DNA of 64,000 bases from positions 1-64,000 of the forward strand of contig JAIQFT010000003.1 of the NCBI GenBank assembly GCA_020073185.1. The letters run 5' to 3'. The translations under genes were made by a program, and so were the position numbers. Shown piece after piece: positions 17,969-28,026 of this stretch. Numbering within the stretch: the first letter of the stretch is position 1; the number at the start of each line of letters is the position of its first letter. This DNA comes from Terriglobia bacterium (lineage in GTDB: Bacteria > Acidobacteriota > Terriglobia > Terriglobales > Acidobacteriaceae). The notes beneath the pieces were generated by a model, which saw only the letters and a program-made list of their open reading frames with translations, was not told the origin of the DNA and did not search any database.

Positions 17969-19156
17969 TTAACCTGCCACGCTCTCCAGGGCCAGCGCCA
18001 TGCCCATGCCGCCGCTGACGCACAGCGTCGCGATGCCGCGCTTGGCGTTTCGTTTCAGCATCTCGTGCAGCAGCGTGACGGTAATGCGCGCGCCGGTGCA
18101 GCCGATCGGGTGGCCGAGCGCGATGGCGCCCCCGTTGACGTTGAGTCGGTCGCGGTCGAAATGGAGTTCCCGGTCGCACGCCAGCACCTGGGCGGCGAAC
18201 GCTTCGTTCAATTCGATGACACTGGCATCGGCAGGCGCGACCCCGACCTTGTCGCGCAATTTGTGCAGCGCTGGCACCGGGCCGATGCCCATGTAGCGCG
18301 GGTCCACGCCCGCCGTGGTGGCGCCCATGATTCGCGCCAGCGGTTTCAGGTTGTGCTGCTTCACGAATCGCTCGGAAGCAAGCACCACGGCGGCGGCGCC
18401 ATCGGTGATTCCGGAAGCGTTGGCGGCGGTGATGGTTCCGCTTTTGCCGAAGGCGGGCGGCAGCTTGGCCATCTTCTCCAGGGTGGCGCCGAGGAACAGG
18501 TGCTCGTCGCGGGTGACCACCTGAGTCCCCTTTTTGCTCTCGATAGTCACCGGCACAATCTCGTCGTTGAAGCGCCCGGCGTTGAGCGCGCGCTCGGCGC
18601 GCTGCTGCGAGCATAGCGCGTACTGATCCTGCTCCTCGCGCGTAATCTGGTACTTCTGCGCCAGAAGCTCGGCGGTCTCGCCCATCACCATCTTCGCCAT
18701 CGGGCAGAAGAAGCCGTCGCGATACATGCCGTCCACCAATTCGGTGTTGCCCATGCGCAGGCCCCAACGGGCTCCGTCGAGGTAATAGGGCAGGCGCGAC
18801 ATGGACTCGGTGCCCCCGGCGAGCACGCACTCCAAGTTGCCGTTTCCGATCTCTTGCCACCCCAGTGCGATCGTCTTCATCCCCGAAGCACATGCCTGGT
18901 TGACGGTGTAGGCGGGGACGGTTTCCGGCACGCCGCTGCGGATGCCCACCTGGCGCGCGGGGTTGGGGCCGCATCCTGCTTGGCGCGCGTTGCCGAAGAT
19001 CGTCTCGTCCACTTGCTCAGGGCTCACGCCGGCGCGTTCCAGGGCGGCCTTGGCGGCAATCACTCCCATATCGGCGGCGGTCAACGACGCCAGCGAGCCG
19101 CCGAACTTGCCGATCGGCGTGCGTACGGCAGAAAGAATGAAGACCTGATTCACCAC
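17969..19156 (-). CDS. acetyl-CoA acetyltransferase (thiolase)
   Basis: 395 residues, start GTG at 19156 (MVNQVFILSAVRTPIG). Condenses or cleaves acetoacetyl-CoA in the cytoplasm. The thiolase residues are present: nucleophile Cys89 in VNQACASGM, His in GGAIALGHPIGCTGARI, and the second Cys in TLCVSGGMGMALALE. Substrate loop motifs GGTESMSRLPY and NEAFAAQVLA fit the biosynthetic/degradative acetyl-CoA C-acetyltransferase group. No neighbouring beta-oxidation or ketone-body genes, so its pathway cannot be set. Divergent from rlmB; the gap of about 110 bases contains an inverted repeat (ggtagctggtag / ctaccagctacg). Confidence 0.93.
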   Translation of the reverse strand: MVNQVFILSAVRTPIGKFGGSLASLTAADMGVIAAKAALERAGVSPEQVDETIFGNARQAGCGPNPARQVGIRSGVPETVPAYTVNQACASGMKTIALGWQEIGNGNLECVLAGGTESMSRLPYYLDGARWGLRMGNTELVDGMYRDGFFCPMAKMVMGETAELLAQKYQITREEQDQYALCSQQRAERALNAGRFNDEIVPVTIESKKGTQVVTRDEHLFLGATLEKMAKLPPAFGKSGTITAANASGITDGAAAVVLASERFVKQHNLKPLARIMGATTAGVDPRYMGIGPVPALHKLRDKVGVAPADASVIELNEAFAAQVLACDRELHFDRDRLNVNGGAIALGHPIGCTGARITVTLLHEMLKRNAKRGIATLCVSGGMGMALALESVAG

Positions 19157-19266
19157 TCCAGTCTAGCAGCAGTTCGTCATCGGTAGCTGGTAGTTGGTAG
19201 CTGGGGATCGCCGACCGTGAGCTGCCAGCTACCAGCTACGAGCTGCCGCCCTGCTAGACTCTTCCC

Positions 19267-20040
19267 ATGGCCGTGATCTACGGCATCAACGCGGTGGGCG
19301 AGGCGCTGAAGGCACGCGGGCGAGCGTTCGAGTACGTGGCGGTGGCGCGCGAGCGGCATGATCGGCGCGTGCAGCGCATTGCCGAGGAATGTCGAGCCCA
19401 CGGCGTGGCGGTGCGCTCCATGCCACGGGAGGAGTTGGACCGGATGGCGGGCGGGCCGTCACATCAAGGTGTGGTGGCGGTCACCTCGGAGAAGCAATAC
19501 GTGGATGTGGACGACCTTCTGGCCGCGCGCCGCGGCCAGCACGCGTTTCTCGTCGTGCTGGACGGCGTGGAGGACCCGCATAACCTGGGCGCGATCATCC
19601 GCACCGCCGATGCCGCCGGAGTGGACGGCATTGCGATTCCCGAGCGGCGCGCGGTGGGCGTGACCGGCACGGTGGCCATGGTGTCGGCGGGAGCAAGCGA
19701 ACATTTGTCCATCGCCAAAGTCACCAACATCAGCCGCACGTTGGAAGAACTGAAGCGCAAGAACGTGTGGACGGTCGGCCTCGACCAGCGCGGCGGCCAA
19801 ACCTACGACCAGGTGGACTACCACATGGATTGCGCGCTGGTGCTCGGCGCCGAAGGCAAGGGCCTGCACGAACAGGTCCGCAAACACTGCGATTTTGTGG
19901 TGTCCATCCCGATGCTGGGGAAAGTGCCATCGCTCAATGTTTCGGTAGCGGCGGCGGTGGTGATGTACGAAGTGGCCCGCCAGCGGCGAACCCGGAGGTC
20001 AGCCACGGAAGCCACGGAGGAAAAAGGAAAAACGAAATGA
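19267..20040 (+). CDS. rlmB: 23S rRNA 2'-O-methyltransferase, RlmB type
   Basis: 257 residues. SpoU/TrmH-family enzyme, N-terminal substrate-binding domain (MAVIYGINAVGEAL) and C-terminal knotted domain with motif 1 VLDGVEDPHNLGAIIRTADA, motif 2 CALVLGAEGKGL and motif 3 IPMLGKVPSLNVSVAAAVVM. It would methylate G2251 (E. coli number) of 23S rRNA; I cannot exclude another member of the family from sequence alone. Its stop overlaps the next gene by four bases (ATGA). Confidence 0.9.
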   Translation: MAVIYGINAVGEALKARGRAFEYVAVARERHDRRVQRIAEECRAHGVAVRSMPREELDRMAGGPSHQGVVAVTSEKQYVDVDDLLAARRGQHAFLVVLDGVEDPHNLGAIIRTADAAGVDGIAIPERRAVGVTGTVAMVSAGASEHLSIAKVTNISRTLEELKRKNVWTVGLDQRGGQTYDQVDYHMDCALVLGAEGKGLHEQVRKHCDFVVSIPMLGKVPSLNVSVAAAVVMYEVARQRRTRRSATEATEEKGKTK

Positions 20041-21791
20041 GAGCTTTTCATTTTGTCTTTCTTTTTTTTCTTCTTGTTCTCTGTGTCCTCTGTGGCTCGG
20101 CTTTTGCCGTTGACCGCACCGCGTTCACCTTCGTTCACTACGACCTGGAAGTCCGCATTGATCCCGACGGCCACGCCATTGCCGCGCGCGGCAAAGTCCG
20201 CCTGCGCAACGACTCCAGCGCGCCACAGCGCAATCTCACGCTGCAGATTTCGTCGTCGCTCGCCTGGCGCATGATCGAACTCAACGGCAAACCGTTGGAG
20301 TATGTGTCGAGCTTGTACACCACCGACATTGACCATACCGGAGCGGTCACGGAAGCCGTGGTGACGTTGCCGGCGGCGGTTGCGCCGAAGGCAACCGTCG
20401 AGTTGGAAGTCGGCTACTCAGGCCAGATCACGCAGGACACGACGCGGCTGACGCGACTCGGCGTGCCCGCGGAGACCGCGGTGCACAGCGATTGGGACCA
20501 GGTGGCGGAGCCGATAACGGCGGTACGCGGGATCGGATACGTGGCCTGGTATCCGGTGTCCCTAGCGGCGGCGAGCGTGTCGGAGAACACCCTGTTCCCG
20601 GCGCTCGACGACTGGAAAAGATCGCAGCACGATACAAGTATGCGCGTGAATCTCTGCTGGGTCAGCGAGAGCAATCTGACGGTGGTCGCGAACGGCAGCG
20701 CGGAAGGAGTGACGCGACACGCGCTGGGCGTGGGCGAGGAGGCGGCCACCCAGACCGGATGTTCCCTCTATACATTCGCCGCCGTTGCCGTGCCTTCGTT
20801 TTCGATTGCGGAGTACACGCAGATGATACGGCCGGCGATCAATGTGTTTCACCTGCCACCGCAGGGTTCGGCGGCGCAGGAGTACGCGCTCGCCGCCGAA
20901 AAAGTGCTGCCGTTCGAGACGGAATGGTTCGGCGCGCCCAAGGTGAAGATCGCCGTCGCGCAACTGCCGAATGTCGGCGATGCGCCCTTCGAAAGCGGGC
21001 GGCTGCTGTTCACGCCGCTGGTTTTGGCGGACCGCGGCGCCATCCAACAGCGCATGATGCATCAGTTGGTGCATGCATCGCTCAGTTCGCCGAGGCCATG
21101 GATCGAGGAAGGACTGGCGCACTTCGCGCAGGCGCTGGAGCGCGAGCACGAGAGCGGGCGCGCTGCCGCCATCTCATACATGCAGACATTTCTGCTCCCT
21201 TTGTTGGCGGCGGAAGCCGCTATGGCACAGGTTTCTGGCGCACCGGCTCCGGCGTCAGAGACTGGGGCCAAACCGAACGCGCCCGGCCTGATTGCCTCCA
21301 CTGACGAGGTCATGTACCGCATCAAGGCGATGTACGTCTGGTGGATGCTGCGCGACATGGTGGGCGACGCGGCGCTACAGCGGGCGCTCAAGAAATATCG
21401 GGCGGCCGAGGATAAGGACACGGCCTACATGCCGGACCTTATTCACCAGGAGGCGAAGCGGAACCTGGAGTGGTTCTTCGACGGCTGGCTGTATCGAGAC
21501 CGCGGGTTGCCGGATTTCCGTGTGGACGCTGTGTTCCCGCGTGCGACGCTCAACACCACTTACGTGGTCACCGTGACGGTCGCCAATGATGGAGATGCCG
21601 CGGCCGAAGTGCTTGTTATCGTGCACGCCGAAGGCGGTCAGCACCAGAAGAAATTGCTGGTGAAAGGGAAGAGCAAGGCGGTGGAGCGCATCGAGGTGCC
21701 GACCACGCCCACGGAAGCGGTGGTCAATGACGGCAGCGTGCCGGAGTCGAATCGGAACAACAACTCGATGGCGATCACGCCGCCGAAATAG
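20037..21791 (+). CDS. secreted M1-aminopeptidase-like protein, catalytic Glu replaced
   Basis: 584 residues from the ATG at 20037 (ATGA overlap with rlmB). Signal peptide: MRAFHFVFLFFLLVLCVLCG. The N-terminal beta domain (FTFVHYDLEVRIDPDGHAIA) and the middle domain fit the M1 fold. The zinc motif normally HExxH reads MMHQLVHASL here, so the general-base Glu is Gln, while the downstream ligand Glu remains in WIEEGLAHFAQALE. The last ~80 residues form a CARDB/Ig-like strand region. A binding or scaffolding role is more likely than peptidase activity if the Gln is real. Periplasmic or cell-surface. Confidence 0.7.
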   Translation: MRAFHFVFLFFLLVLCVLCGSAFAVDRTAFTFVHYDLEVRIDPDGHAIAARGKVRLRNDSSAPQRNLTLQISSSLAWRMIELNGKPLEYVSSLYTTDIDHTGAVTEAVVTLPAAVAPKATVELEVGYSGQITQDTTRLTRLGVPAETAVHSDWDQVAEPITAVRGIGYVAWYPVSLAAASVSENTLFPALDDWKRSQHDTSMRVNLCWVSESNLTVVANGSAEGVTRHALGVGEEAATQTGCSLYTFAAVAVPSFSIAEYTQMIRPAINVFHLPPQGSAAQEYALAAEKVLPFETEWFGAPKVKIAVAQLPNVGDAPFESGRLLFTPLVLADRGAIQQRMMHQLVHASLSSPRPWIEEGLAHFAQALEREHESGRAAAISYMQTFLLPLLAAEAAMAQVSGAPAPASETGAKPNAPGLIASTDEVMYRIKAMYVWWMLRDMVGDAALQRALKKYRAAEDKDTAYMPDLIHQEAKRNLEWFFDGWLYRDRGLPDFRVDAVFPRATLNTTYVVTVTVANDGDAAAEVLVIVHAEGGQHQKKLLVKGKSKAVERIEVPTTPTEAVVNDGSVPESNRNNNSMAITPPK

Positions 21792-21866
21792 CCATAGGCA
21801 ATTAGCCATTAGCGATTAGCCGAGCCGCTATCGGATACATCCATACTAGGAGTCTGACATTCAGCA

Positions 21867-21932
21867 GCTAATTGCTAATTGCTAATTGCTAATTGCTAAT
21901 TGCGAATTGCTAACTGCTAATTGCCAATTGCT
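21867..21932 (+). repeat. heptamer tandem repeat (gctaatt)
   Basis: About nine imperfect copies of the heptamer gctaatt (as in gctaattgctaattgc) lie just upstream of the beta-CASP gene; later copies drift to gcgaatt, gctaact and gccaatt. The gap also has a related set (ggcaattagccattagcga) at 21796-21820. Tandem heptamers of a different sequence occur in several other gaps of this window. Confidence 0.8.
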
Positions 21933-21966
21933 TCGGCTAAAATCACGAATCCTTGGGAGGCTCTCC

Positions 21967-23388
21967 TTGGCCTACATCCAGTTTCTCGGTGCGGCGGGCG
22001 TGGTGACCGGCTCCAAGCACCTGATCAACACCTCCAACTACGGGAGCGGCGGTGACGGCATTCAAGTGCTGATTGATTGCGGGCTGTTCCAGGGTCAGAA
22101 GGAATGGCGCGAGCGCAACTGGCAGGACCCGCCCATCCCGGTGCGCGACGTTGATGCCGTGATTCTCACCCATGCCCACCTCGACCATTCCGGCTGGATT
22201 CCGCGGCTGGTGAAGCTGGGCTTCAAGGGCCCGATTTACGCCACGCCGGCAACCATCGACTTGTGCGCCATCCTCCTCCCGGATTCCGGACACCTCCAGG
22301 AAGAGGACGCGGCCTTCCACAACAAGCGCAAATCCTCGAAGCACTCGCCCGCCTTGCCGCTGTACACCGCGGAAGAGGCGGAGGAGTGCAGCAAGTATTT
22401 CCGCCCGGTGGAGTTCGGTCAGACGCAACAATTGCGGCCGGCTTTCGGGTTCCGCTTCGTGCGTGCGGCGCACATTGTTGGCTCGTCGATGGTTGAGGTC
22501 ACGCTCGGCTCGCAGCGGCTGCTGTTTACCGGCGACATCGGACGCGTGCGCGATTCGCAAATCGCCCCTGGACGCGTGCTGCACTCCGGCCCGATCGAAG
22601 GTGAAATGGCCGACCTGGTAGTGATGGAATCCACCTACGGCAACCGACTGCATCCCCCGACCGATCCCCGCCCCGAGCTGGCGCGCCTGGTGTGCGACAC
22701 GGTGAAGCGCGGCGGTTGCGTGATTGTGCCCGCATTCGCCGTCGAGCGCACCCAGAAGCTGCTGTTCATGCTCAAGGAGCTGATCGAGTCGGGCCAGGTT
22801 CCGCGCGTGCCGGTGCACGCCGATAGCCCGATGGCCATCCAGGCGGTCAATGTTTTCCTTAAGCACAGTGAGGAGTTCAGCGACGAAACCAGGCAGCTCA
22901 TCGCGCGCTACGGCTCGCCGCTCACCTGGGACGGGTTTTACTTCGACACCACGCCCGCGGACTCGAAGAAGATCAACGACAGCCGTTACCCGATGATCAT
23001 CGTGTCGTCGAGCGGCATGTGCACCGGCGGGCGCATCTTGCATCATCTTTTGCAGCGCCTTCCCGACCCGCGCAACCTCGTGCTGTTTATCGGCTTCCAG
23101 TCGCCGGGCACACGCGGTTTCACCATCAAGAACGGCGCCAGGGAAGCGAAGATGTACGGTGAAATTGTTCCCGTGCGCGCGCAGGTGGAGGCGCTGGAAC
23201 AGTTCAGCGACCATGCCGATACGCCCGAGTTGCTCGAGTGGCTGCACACGTTCAAGAACGTGCCGTCGCAGACTTACCTGGTGCACGGCGAGCCGGCTGC
23301 GGCAGCCGCGCTGCGCGCGTCCATGACGCAGGAATTGGGCTGGCACGTGGACATCGCCCAGTACATGCAAAAGGTGCCGGTTGCTTGA
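21967..23388 (+). CDS. metallo-beta-lactamase/beta-CASP ribonuclease-like protein
   Basis: 473 residues from a TTG at 21967, preceded by GGGAGG at a good distance; upstream codons are tandem-repeat sequence. MBL motif: LTHAHLDHSGWIPRL; later metal ligands in LFTGDIGRV and SDHADTPELLEWL. Beta-CASP motifs: VMESTYGNRLH, PAFAVERTQKLLFML and VSSSGMCTGGRILHHLL. This architecture belongs to the CPSF73-like RNA nucleases found across bacteria and archaea, so a role in RNA processing or turnover in the cytoplasm is expected. RNase J is the more distant relative. Confidence 0.88.
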   Translation: MAYIQFLGAAGVVTGSKHLINTSNYGSGGDGIQVLIDCGLFQGQKEWRERNWQDPPIPVRDVDAVILTHAHLDHSGWIPRLVKLGFKGPIYATPATIDLCAILLPDSGHLQEEDAAFHNKRKSSKHSPALPLYTAEEAEECSKYFRPVEFGQTQQLRPAFGFRFVRAAHIVGSSMVEVTLGSQRLLFTGDIGRVRDSQIAPGRVLHSGPIEGEMADLVVMESTYGNRLHPPTDPRPELARLVCDTVKRGGCVIVPAFAVERTQKLLFMLKELIESGQVPRVPVHADSPMAIQAVNVFLKHSEEFSDETRQLIARYGSPLTWDGFYFDTTPADSKKINDSRYPMIIVSSSGMCTGGRILHHLLQRLPDPRNLVLFIGFQSPGTRGFTIKNGAREAKMYGEIVPVRAQVEALEQFSDHADTPELLEWLHTFKNVPSQTYLVHGEPAAAAALRASMTQELGWHVDIAQYMQKVPVA

Positions 23389-23415
23389 TCTATGGCGGCG
23401 CCCGAAGCCACCCAA

Positions 23416-24408
23416 TCAGTCAGCCGTCGCCTCCGAAAGGCGCTCCCGCGCATTGTCAACCTCCGCCGCGACGGGCTCGCTACCGCGGACGATCATCTGC
23501 ACAAAGATCACGGCCATGGGAACAATGATGGCAAACATCGTATTCCATTGTCGTGATTCATCCAGCCTGCCATACAGCACGGTGCCCACGAATAATGCGG
23601 CGAATTGTACCAGCAGCGCAATCTTCAGGAAGCGCGGAGCATAGCGGTAGGACAGGGCGGCTGCTGCCACTGGCAGCACCAGTTTCAAGCCGGCAAACAC
23701 CAGGTTCTTGAACCCGTAGGTCGCGATGGGACGAAGGTTCTGCGCCAGGCCCACTGCCACCACTTTGTCGCCCGGCAGGAAGAATTCGACGGCCAGACGA
23801 TATAGGACAAAGATTGCGATCTGAATTGCGCCGATGACGATCGCCTTTTTTCGCTCGCCCTCCAGCCAGAGGCAAACCACCGCCACGCCGGTTACCATCG
23901 ATAGGACTTCGTGGTTCCAGAGGCCGAGGCTGTACACCAGAATGTAAGGCACAAAGCGCCGCCGGAAGAGCAGCATCAGGCAGGCGGCATAGAAACCAAC
24001 CACGCTGATGTCGTGGAAGTTGTGGTAAATCATTACTGGAACAAACATCAAGCCGAGAAGCAGGTGCGAAAGCCACTCCCATTCCTCGCTGGCGAAATTG
24101 CGCACCCAGGCGCGCATGACCAGGAACGTGAAGATGGTCGCTACCACCTGCGACATTTCGAAATAGCGCCGCGCCGACAGTCCCGGGATCGCCAGTTTGA
24201 ATAGCCATGCGACACCGATGAACAGCAGGCGATGACCAAACGCCCCAGTCGAGCCCGGGTGATTCATTGCCTTGTCAATCGAAAAAAACAGTCCCTCATG
24301 GTTGTAATAAACAGCCGACATGGTCAAGAACATCCCGGTGAAGAGGGCGACCAGGTTCCACAAGCGGAGGTTGGTTCTTGAAGAGAGACGAGACTGTGCC
24401 AACGACAT
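23416..24408 (-). CDS. multi-spanning membrane protein, unknown function
   Basis: 330 residues from the ATG at 24408 (MSLAQSRLSSRTN); ATG at 24426 is a weaker alternative. About eight to nine hydrophobic helices (for example NLVALFTGMFLTMSAVYY and LLLGLMFVPVMIYHNF). The motifs YHNFHDISVVGFY and YSLGLWNHEVLSMVTGVAVV recall polytopic glycosyltransferase-like or polymerase-like membrane proteins, but I cannot assign one. Convergent with the beta-CASP gene. Confidence 0.65.
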   Translation of the reverse strand: MSLAQSRLSSRTNLRLWNLVALFTGMFLTMSAVYYNHEGLFFSIDKAMNHPGSTGAFGHRLLFIGVAWLFKLAIPGLSARRYFEMSQVVATIFTFLVMRAWVRNFASEEWEWLSHLLLGLMFVPVMIYHNFHDISVVGFYAACLMLLFRRRFVPYILVYSLGLWNHEVLSMVTGVAVVCLWLEGERKKAIVIGAIQIAIFVLYRLAVEFFLPGDKVVAVGLAQNLRPIATYGFKNLVFAGLKLVLPVAAAALSYRYAPRFLKIALLVQFAALFVGTVLYGRLDESRQWNTMFAIIVPMAVIFVQMIVRGSEPVAAEVDNARERLSEATAD

Positions 24409-24453
24409 GTTGGCGAAATATATCACAACGCCAAAGCGGCAAGAATTGCGCCG

Positions 24454-25509
24454 CTATCTGCTGGGCCGCGTCGTGAATTCAATCAGCGCCTTCAACTTGG
24501 CGCGGGCGGCGCCGGAATCCAGCGATTCAGCGGCTAACGGAATGCCGTGGTGGATGCTTTCCGCGCGCCCGGCAGCAACCAGCGCGGCGGCGGCGTTGAG
24601 CAGCACGACATCGCGCCGCGCCGACTTCTTCCCGGCGAGAATCTCGCGAATGATGGCGGCGTTCTCCTGCACGTCGCCTCCGCAAATGGCTTCCAGCGGC
24701 GCGCGCTTCAACCCAAACTCTTCCGGGGTGACTTCGTATGCGCGCACCAGGCCATCGCGCATTTCGGCGACCCGCGTCGGGCCGGTGATGGTGATCTCGT
24801 CCAGGCCGTCGTCGCCGTGCACCACCAGCGCGCGTCGCAAGCCCAGCATCGCCAGCGCCGCGGCGAGCTTTTCCACCAGTTCAGCCGAATAGACGCCGAC
24901 CACCTGCGCCGACGCGTTCGCCGGATTGGTCAGCGGGCCGAGCAGGTTGAAGACCGTGGGCAGACGCAACTCGCGCCGCGCCGGATGCACGTATTTCATT
25001 GCCGAGTGCATCGCCGGCGCGAACAGGAACGCGATGCCGACTTGCTCCAGGCACGCCGCGATCCGCGCCGGCGGCAGCGTGATGGTTACGCCCAGGGCTT
25101 CCACCACGTCCGCCGAGCCGCACTTGGAAGTTGCGCTGCGGTTGCCGTGCTTGGCCACGCGCACGCCCGCACCGGCAACGCACAGCGCGGTCGCGGTCGA
25201 GATATTGAAGGTGCCGCTGGCGTCGCCGCCGGTGCCGCAGGTGTCCACCAGCGCGTCGCGCTCGGTGCCGCTGGCATCGAGCAGCGAATCTTTCTCCAGT
25301 TGCAGCGGCGTGGCGGCGGCTCGGATGGCCTCGGCGAAGCCTACGATCTCATCCACCGTCTCGCCTTTCATGTGCAGCGCCACCAGCAGGGCCGCGATCT
25401 GCGCGTCGCTAGCGCCGCCGGTCAGGACCTCGCCCATGACCGCGCGCGCCTCTTGGCGCGAGAGCGACTCGCGGTGGTTGGCAATGCGGTGGATGGCGTC
25501 GAGGATCAC
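24454..25509 (-). CDS. trpD: anthranilate phosphoribosyltransferase
   Basis: 351 residues taking the GTG at 25509 ([15 protein letters not shown]); a GTG at 25527 is an alternative, and the longer open frame upstream is non-coding. Transfers phosphoribose from PRPP to anthranilate, second step of tryptophan synthesis, cytoplasm. PRPP-binding Gly-rich loop: [20 protein letters not shown]; anthranilate site: [41 protein letters not shown]-terminal [10 protein letters not shown]. No other trp gene is adjacent apart from the distant trpS, so it is not in a trp operon here. Confidence 0.93.
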   Translation of the reverse strand: MILDAIHRIANHRESLSRQEARAVMGEVLTGGASDAQIAALLVALHMKGETVDEIVGFAEAIRAAATPLQLEKDSLLDASGTERDALVDTCGTGGDASGTFNISTATALCVAGAGVRVAKHGNRSATSKCGSADVVEALGVTITLPPARIAACLEQVGIAFLFAPAMHSAMKYVHPARRELRLPTVFNLLGPLTNPANASAQVVGVYSAELVEKLAAALAMLGLRRALVVHGDDGLDEITITGPTRVAEMRDGLVRAYEVTPEEFGLKRAPLEAICGGDVQENAAIIREILAGKKSARRDVVLLNAAAALVAAGRAESIHHGIPLAAESLDSGAARAKLKALIEFTTRPSR

Positions 25510-25633
25510 CGAGAGGGAAATTATCACAACCCCGTGGCAATCGGGTGGCGATCGCAAAAGCCGGCCTGTCGTTTGACGCCGCCGCGGTGGCTGTTCGTTG
25601 ACGATATAATCCACTTTTTTATGTGGAGGGCGT

Positions 25634-26155
25634 GTGCGCCGTTTGATGCTCGGGATCATATTGCTTTCATGGTGGGCCGCCGCGCAGGATCGCCCGCCAG
25701 ACAGATGGGTGGACTGGCAGCCGCTCCTTGGCACGTGGGAAGGCACTGGCGGCGGGGGGTCGGGGCAGGGCAGCGGCAGTTTCACCTTCACGTCTGAACT
25801 GCAGGGCGCAGTGCTGGTGCGGCACAACTACGCGCAGTATCCCCCCACCAAGGACAGGCCGGCCTACCGCCACGACGACCTGATGGTCATTTACCCCGAT
25901 GCGTTGAGCAAGAAAACGCGCGCTGATTACTGGGACAGCGAAGCGCATGTTATTCACTATTTAGTCGAGTTCGCCGAAGCCGGGCGCCGGCTGGTGATGA
26001 CCAGCGACCCGTCTCAGCCCGGCCCGCGCTATCGGCTCACTTATTCAAAGATTGGCGACAATGATTTGAAACTGACCTTCGAAATCGCGCCGCCGAATGC
26101 GCCGGAGAAATTTGCCACCTACATCGAGGCGACAGCAAAAAGGACGGAGAAATAG
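25634..26155 (+). CDS. secreted lipocalin-like protein, unknown function
   Basis: 173 residues from a GTG at 25634 with GGAGG about five bases upstream. Short signal peptide [17 protein letters not shown]. The mature part ([20 protein letters not shown], then [20 protein letters not shown]) has the W-x-LxG-W-x-G opening of small calycin/DUF1579-like beta-barrels. Start is divergent from trpD. Ligand unknown. Confidence 0.65.
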   Translation: MRRLMLGIILLSWWAAAQDRPPDRWVDWQPLLGTWEGTGGGGSGQGSGSFTFTSELQGAVLVRHNYAQYPPTKDRPAYRHDDLMVIYPDALSKKTRADYWDSEAHVIHYLVEFAEAGRRLVMTSDPSQPGPRYRLTYSKIGDNDLKLTFEIAPPNAPEKFATYIEATAKRTEK

Positions 26156-26176
26156 GCGATCGCCAGGCGGCTATTG

Positions 26177-26290
26177 ATTTCAAAAATAGGCTCTGGGCAC
26201 GGCTTCAGCCGCGCCGCCGAGAGCGGCAAGCAATGCGGGCTTTAGCCCCTGAGGTCAAGTTTGTAAAACGCTCAGACCGATTTGTGAAAG
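26177..26290. repeat. decayed copy of a palindromic/MITE-like element
   Basis: tttcaaaaat at about 26177 and ttgtgaaagctctag near 26283 resemble the terminal repeats of the element at 32889-33024; between them are acggcttcagccgcgcc and gggctttagcccctgagg, the same internal palindrome types. The copy is less regular than the one at 32889. Confidence 0.5.
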
Positions 26291-26292
26291 CT

Positions 26293-28026
26293 CTAGTTCT
26301 TCTTTTCCTGCGCGGCGGGCTTCGCAGCAGGCTTGGCATCGGTTTTGAGGGTTGCCGGTTTCGAATCGGTTTTCGGCTTTGGTGGCTGAGGTGGGCCTTC
26401 ATAGCGGCGCAAGCATGCTTGCAGGAGGCCGAGCCGCAGCACGGTACGGCTGGCAGGATTGTCAATCTGCTTGATGGATGCGGCGACATATTCCGGGTCC
26501 ATGTCAAGCGCGGCGGGATTGAGGCCCACGAGGCGCAGTTCGTCACCCATGGCGGGGACGTGAATGCCGGGAGTTCCGGAGGGACGGGGCTTGACGCGAC
26601 CGATGCCCGCCGTGGCTTCGGCCAGGACATTCGTGGTTTCGCTGGGCATGTGTTCGGCGTAGAGGTTGACCAGGGTCAGAAAGGGACGCCAGTTGTCCTG
26701 CGGGTCCCATTTTTCCAGGGCGGCGCGCGCCTGTCCGAGATACGCCAGGCCGAGTGATTCATCCTTGGCGCGAAACACCAGAGAGGCGGCACTGAGCAGC
26801 GTCTGCGGACGGTCTTCGTCGGGCGTGTGATCGAGGATACGCTGCATGGCCGGAGTGTCATGCGCCTTGTAAGCAGCTTCGAGCGCCCGAAAAGCCAGGA
26901 TAGATCGCGCGTTGCCGGCTGTTTTCTTGCGTTCTTCGGGCGTGAGGCTGTCCAGGATATCAACGGCGCGAACGGGATCAGTTCCCTCGAGTTTGAGCGC
27001 AGCCCGCACTTTCATCATTGCGCGCGTGCTGGCATTGGATTCATCAGTGGCGGCACGAAGTAATTCATCGGCAGTTCCGGCGAATTTGCCGGTGAGTTCG
27101 GCATCCACAGTCCTGCCTATCATCGGGGATGCCTTCGTCTTGCACAATTCAATCGCGGCGCGCACCTGGCCGGCAACGGCGGGCGGAAATCTGGAGATGA
27201 GCCTGGCGGCGGTCAGCGAGGCGCGGCAAATGTTTTTTTGATCTTCTTCGCCTTGCGCTGGGCGCAGCATCGCTTCGGCGATGACGGTCAGCACGGCCGA
27301 ACGAAGGTCGTCCGGCACCGGAATATCCATTGAAGGCTCGGTGTCCACAAAAAACGCAGATTGGGCAAGACCGTCCAGCATCGCCGGATCGTAGTCTGTG
27401 CGGGCGGCCGCGACGGCCTCTCGCAGAAATTGATTGGCACGCTCCGGGCTGGCGTCGTGCAGGTTGATGTAAGCGATGTCAATTTGATTGCCGGCGCGCA
27501 GCTTGATGAGGGACCGAGCGATTTCAAGCGCCCGGTCAGGATCTTCTTCAGCGATTTCCCTGGTAGCGGTCGCGACATCGCCCAGCAGCTTCATGCGATC
27601 GAGTGAAGACAGACGGTCCTTCTGCTTTTCAGCTTCATCGGATACCAGCTTGAGCACGCGGTCGGAAAGACCGCGGTCGAGCGGAGCGGCTATGGTGAGC
27701 AGCACGCGGGCGGCGCCCAGCCTAGCCTTGCGATCGTCATCCGATTCCTGGTTGGGCGAGAACTCGATTCCGCTGACCGCTTGTGCCAGCCAGAAGCGCG
27801 CGCGCGGCGGGTCCGACTTCCACCACAGGGCCGCCAAACGGCCCGGCAGGATGAGCTGTTCGCGGTAGGGCAGGCGGAATTCGTCGTCGCGAATGGCAGC
27901 CGTATACCCGAGGGCGCGCTGCATCCATGGGGCGCGCGGGTCGCTGGGCGGAGGAGCTTGCGCCGAAGAAGATGGAGCGAGGAGCGCGAGCAGCAAAGCC
28001 AACCTGACCAACTGTCGGGCGAGCAT
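26293..28026 (-). CDS. secreted protein of unknown function, helical repeats
   Basis: 577 residues from the ATG at 28026 (GGGAG six bases upstream). Signal peptide MLARQLVRLALLLALLAPSS, then SAQA. The mature part is mostly alpha-helical with repeated amphipathic helices (LIKLRAGNQIDIAYINL and similar), like HEAT/TPR-type scaffolds, but no consensus could be fixed. The C-terminus is Lys/Pro-rich (PPKPKTDSKPATLKTDAKPA). Function unknown. Confidence 0.65.
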   Translation of the reverse strand: MLARQLVRLALLLALLAPSSSAQAPPPSDPRAPWMQRALGYTAAIRDDEFRLPYREQLILPGRLAALWWKSDPPRARFWLAQAVSGIEFSPNQESDDDRKARLGAARVLLTIAAPLDRGLSDRVLKLVSDEAEKQKDRLSSLDRMKLLGDVATATREIAEEDPDRALEIARSLIKLRAGNQIDIAYINLHDASPERANQFLREAVAAARTDYDPAMLDGLAQSAFFVDTEPSMDIPVPDDLRSAVLTVIAEAMLRPAQGEEDQKNICRASLTAARLISRFPPAVAGQVRAAIELCKTKASPMIGRTVDAELTGKFAGTADELLRAATDESNASTRAMMKVRAALKLEGTDPVRAVDILDSLTPEERKKTAGNARSILAFRALEAAYKAHDTPAMQRILDHTPDEDRPQTLLSAASLVFRAKDESLGLAYLGQARAALEKWDPQDNWRPFLTLVNLYAEHMPSETTNVLAEATAGIGRVKPRPSGTPGIHVPAMGDELRLVGLNPAALDMDPEYVAASIKQIDNPASRTVLRLGLLQACLRRYEGPPQPPKPKTDSKPATLKTDAKPAAKPAAQEKKN

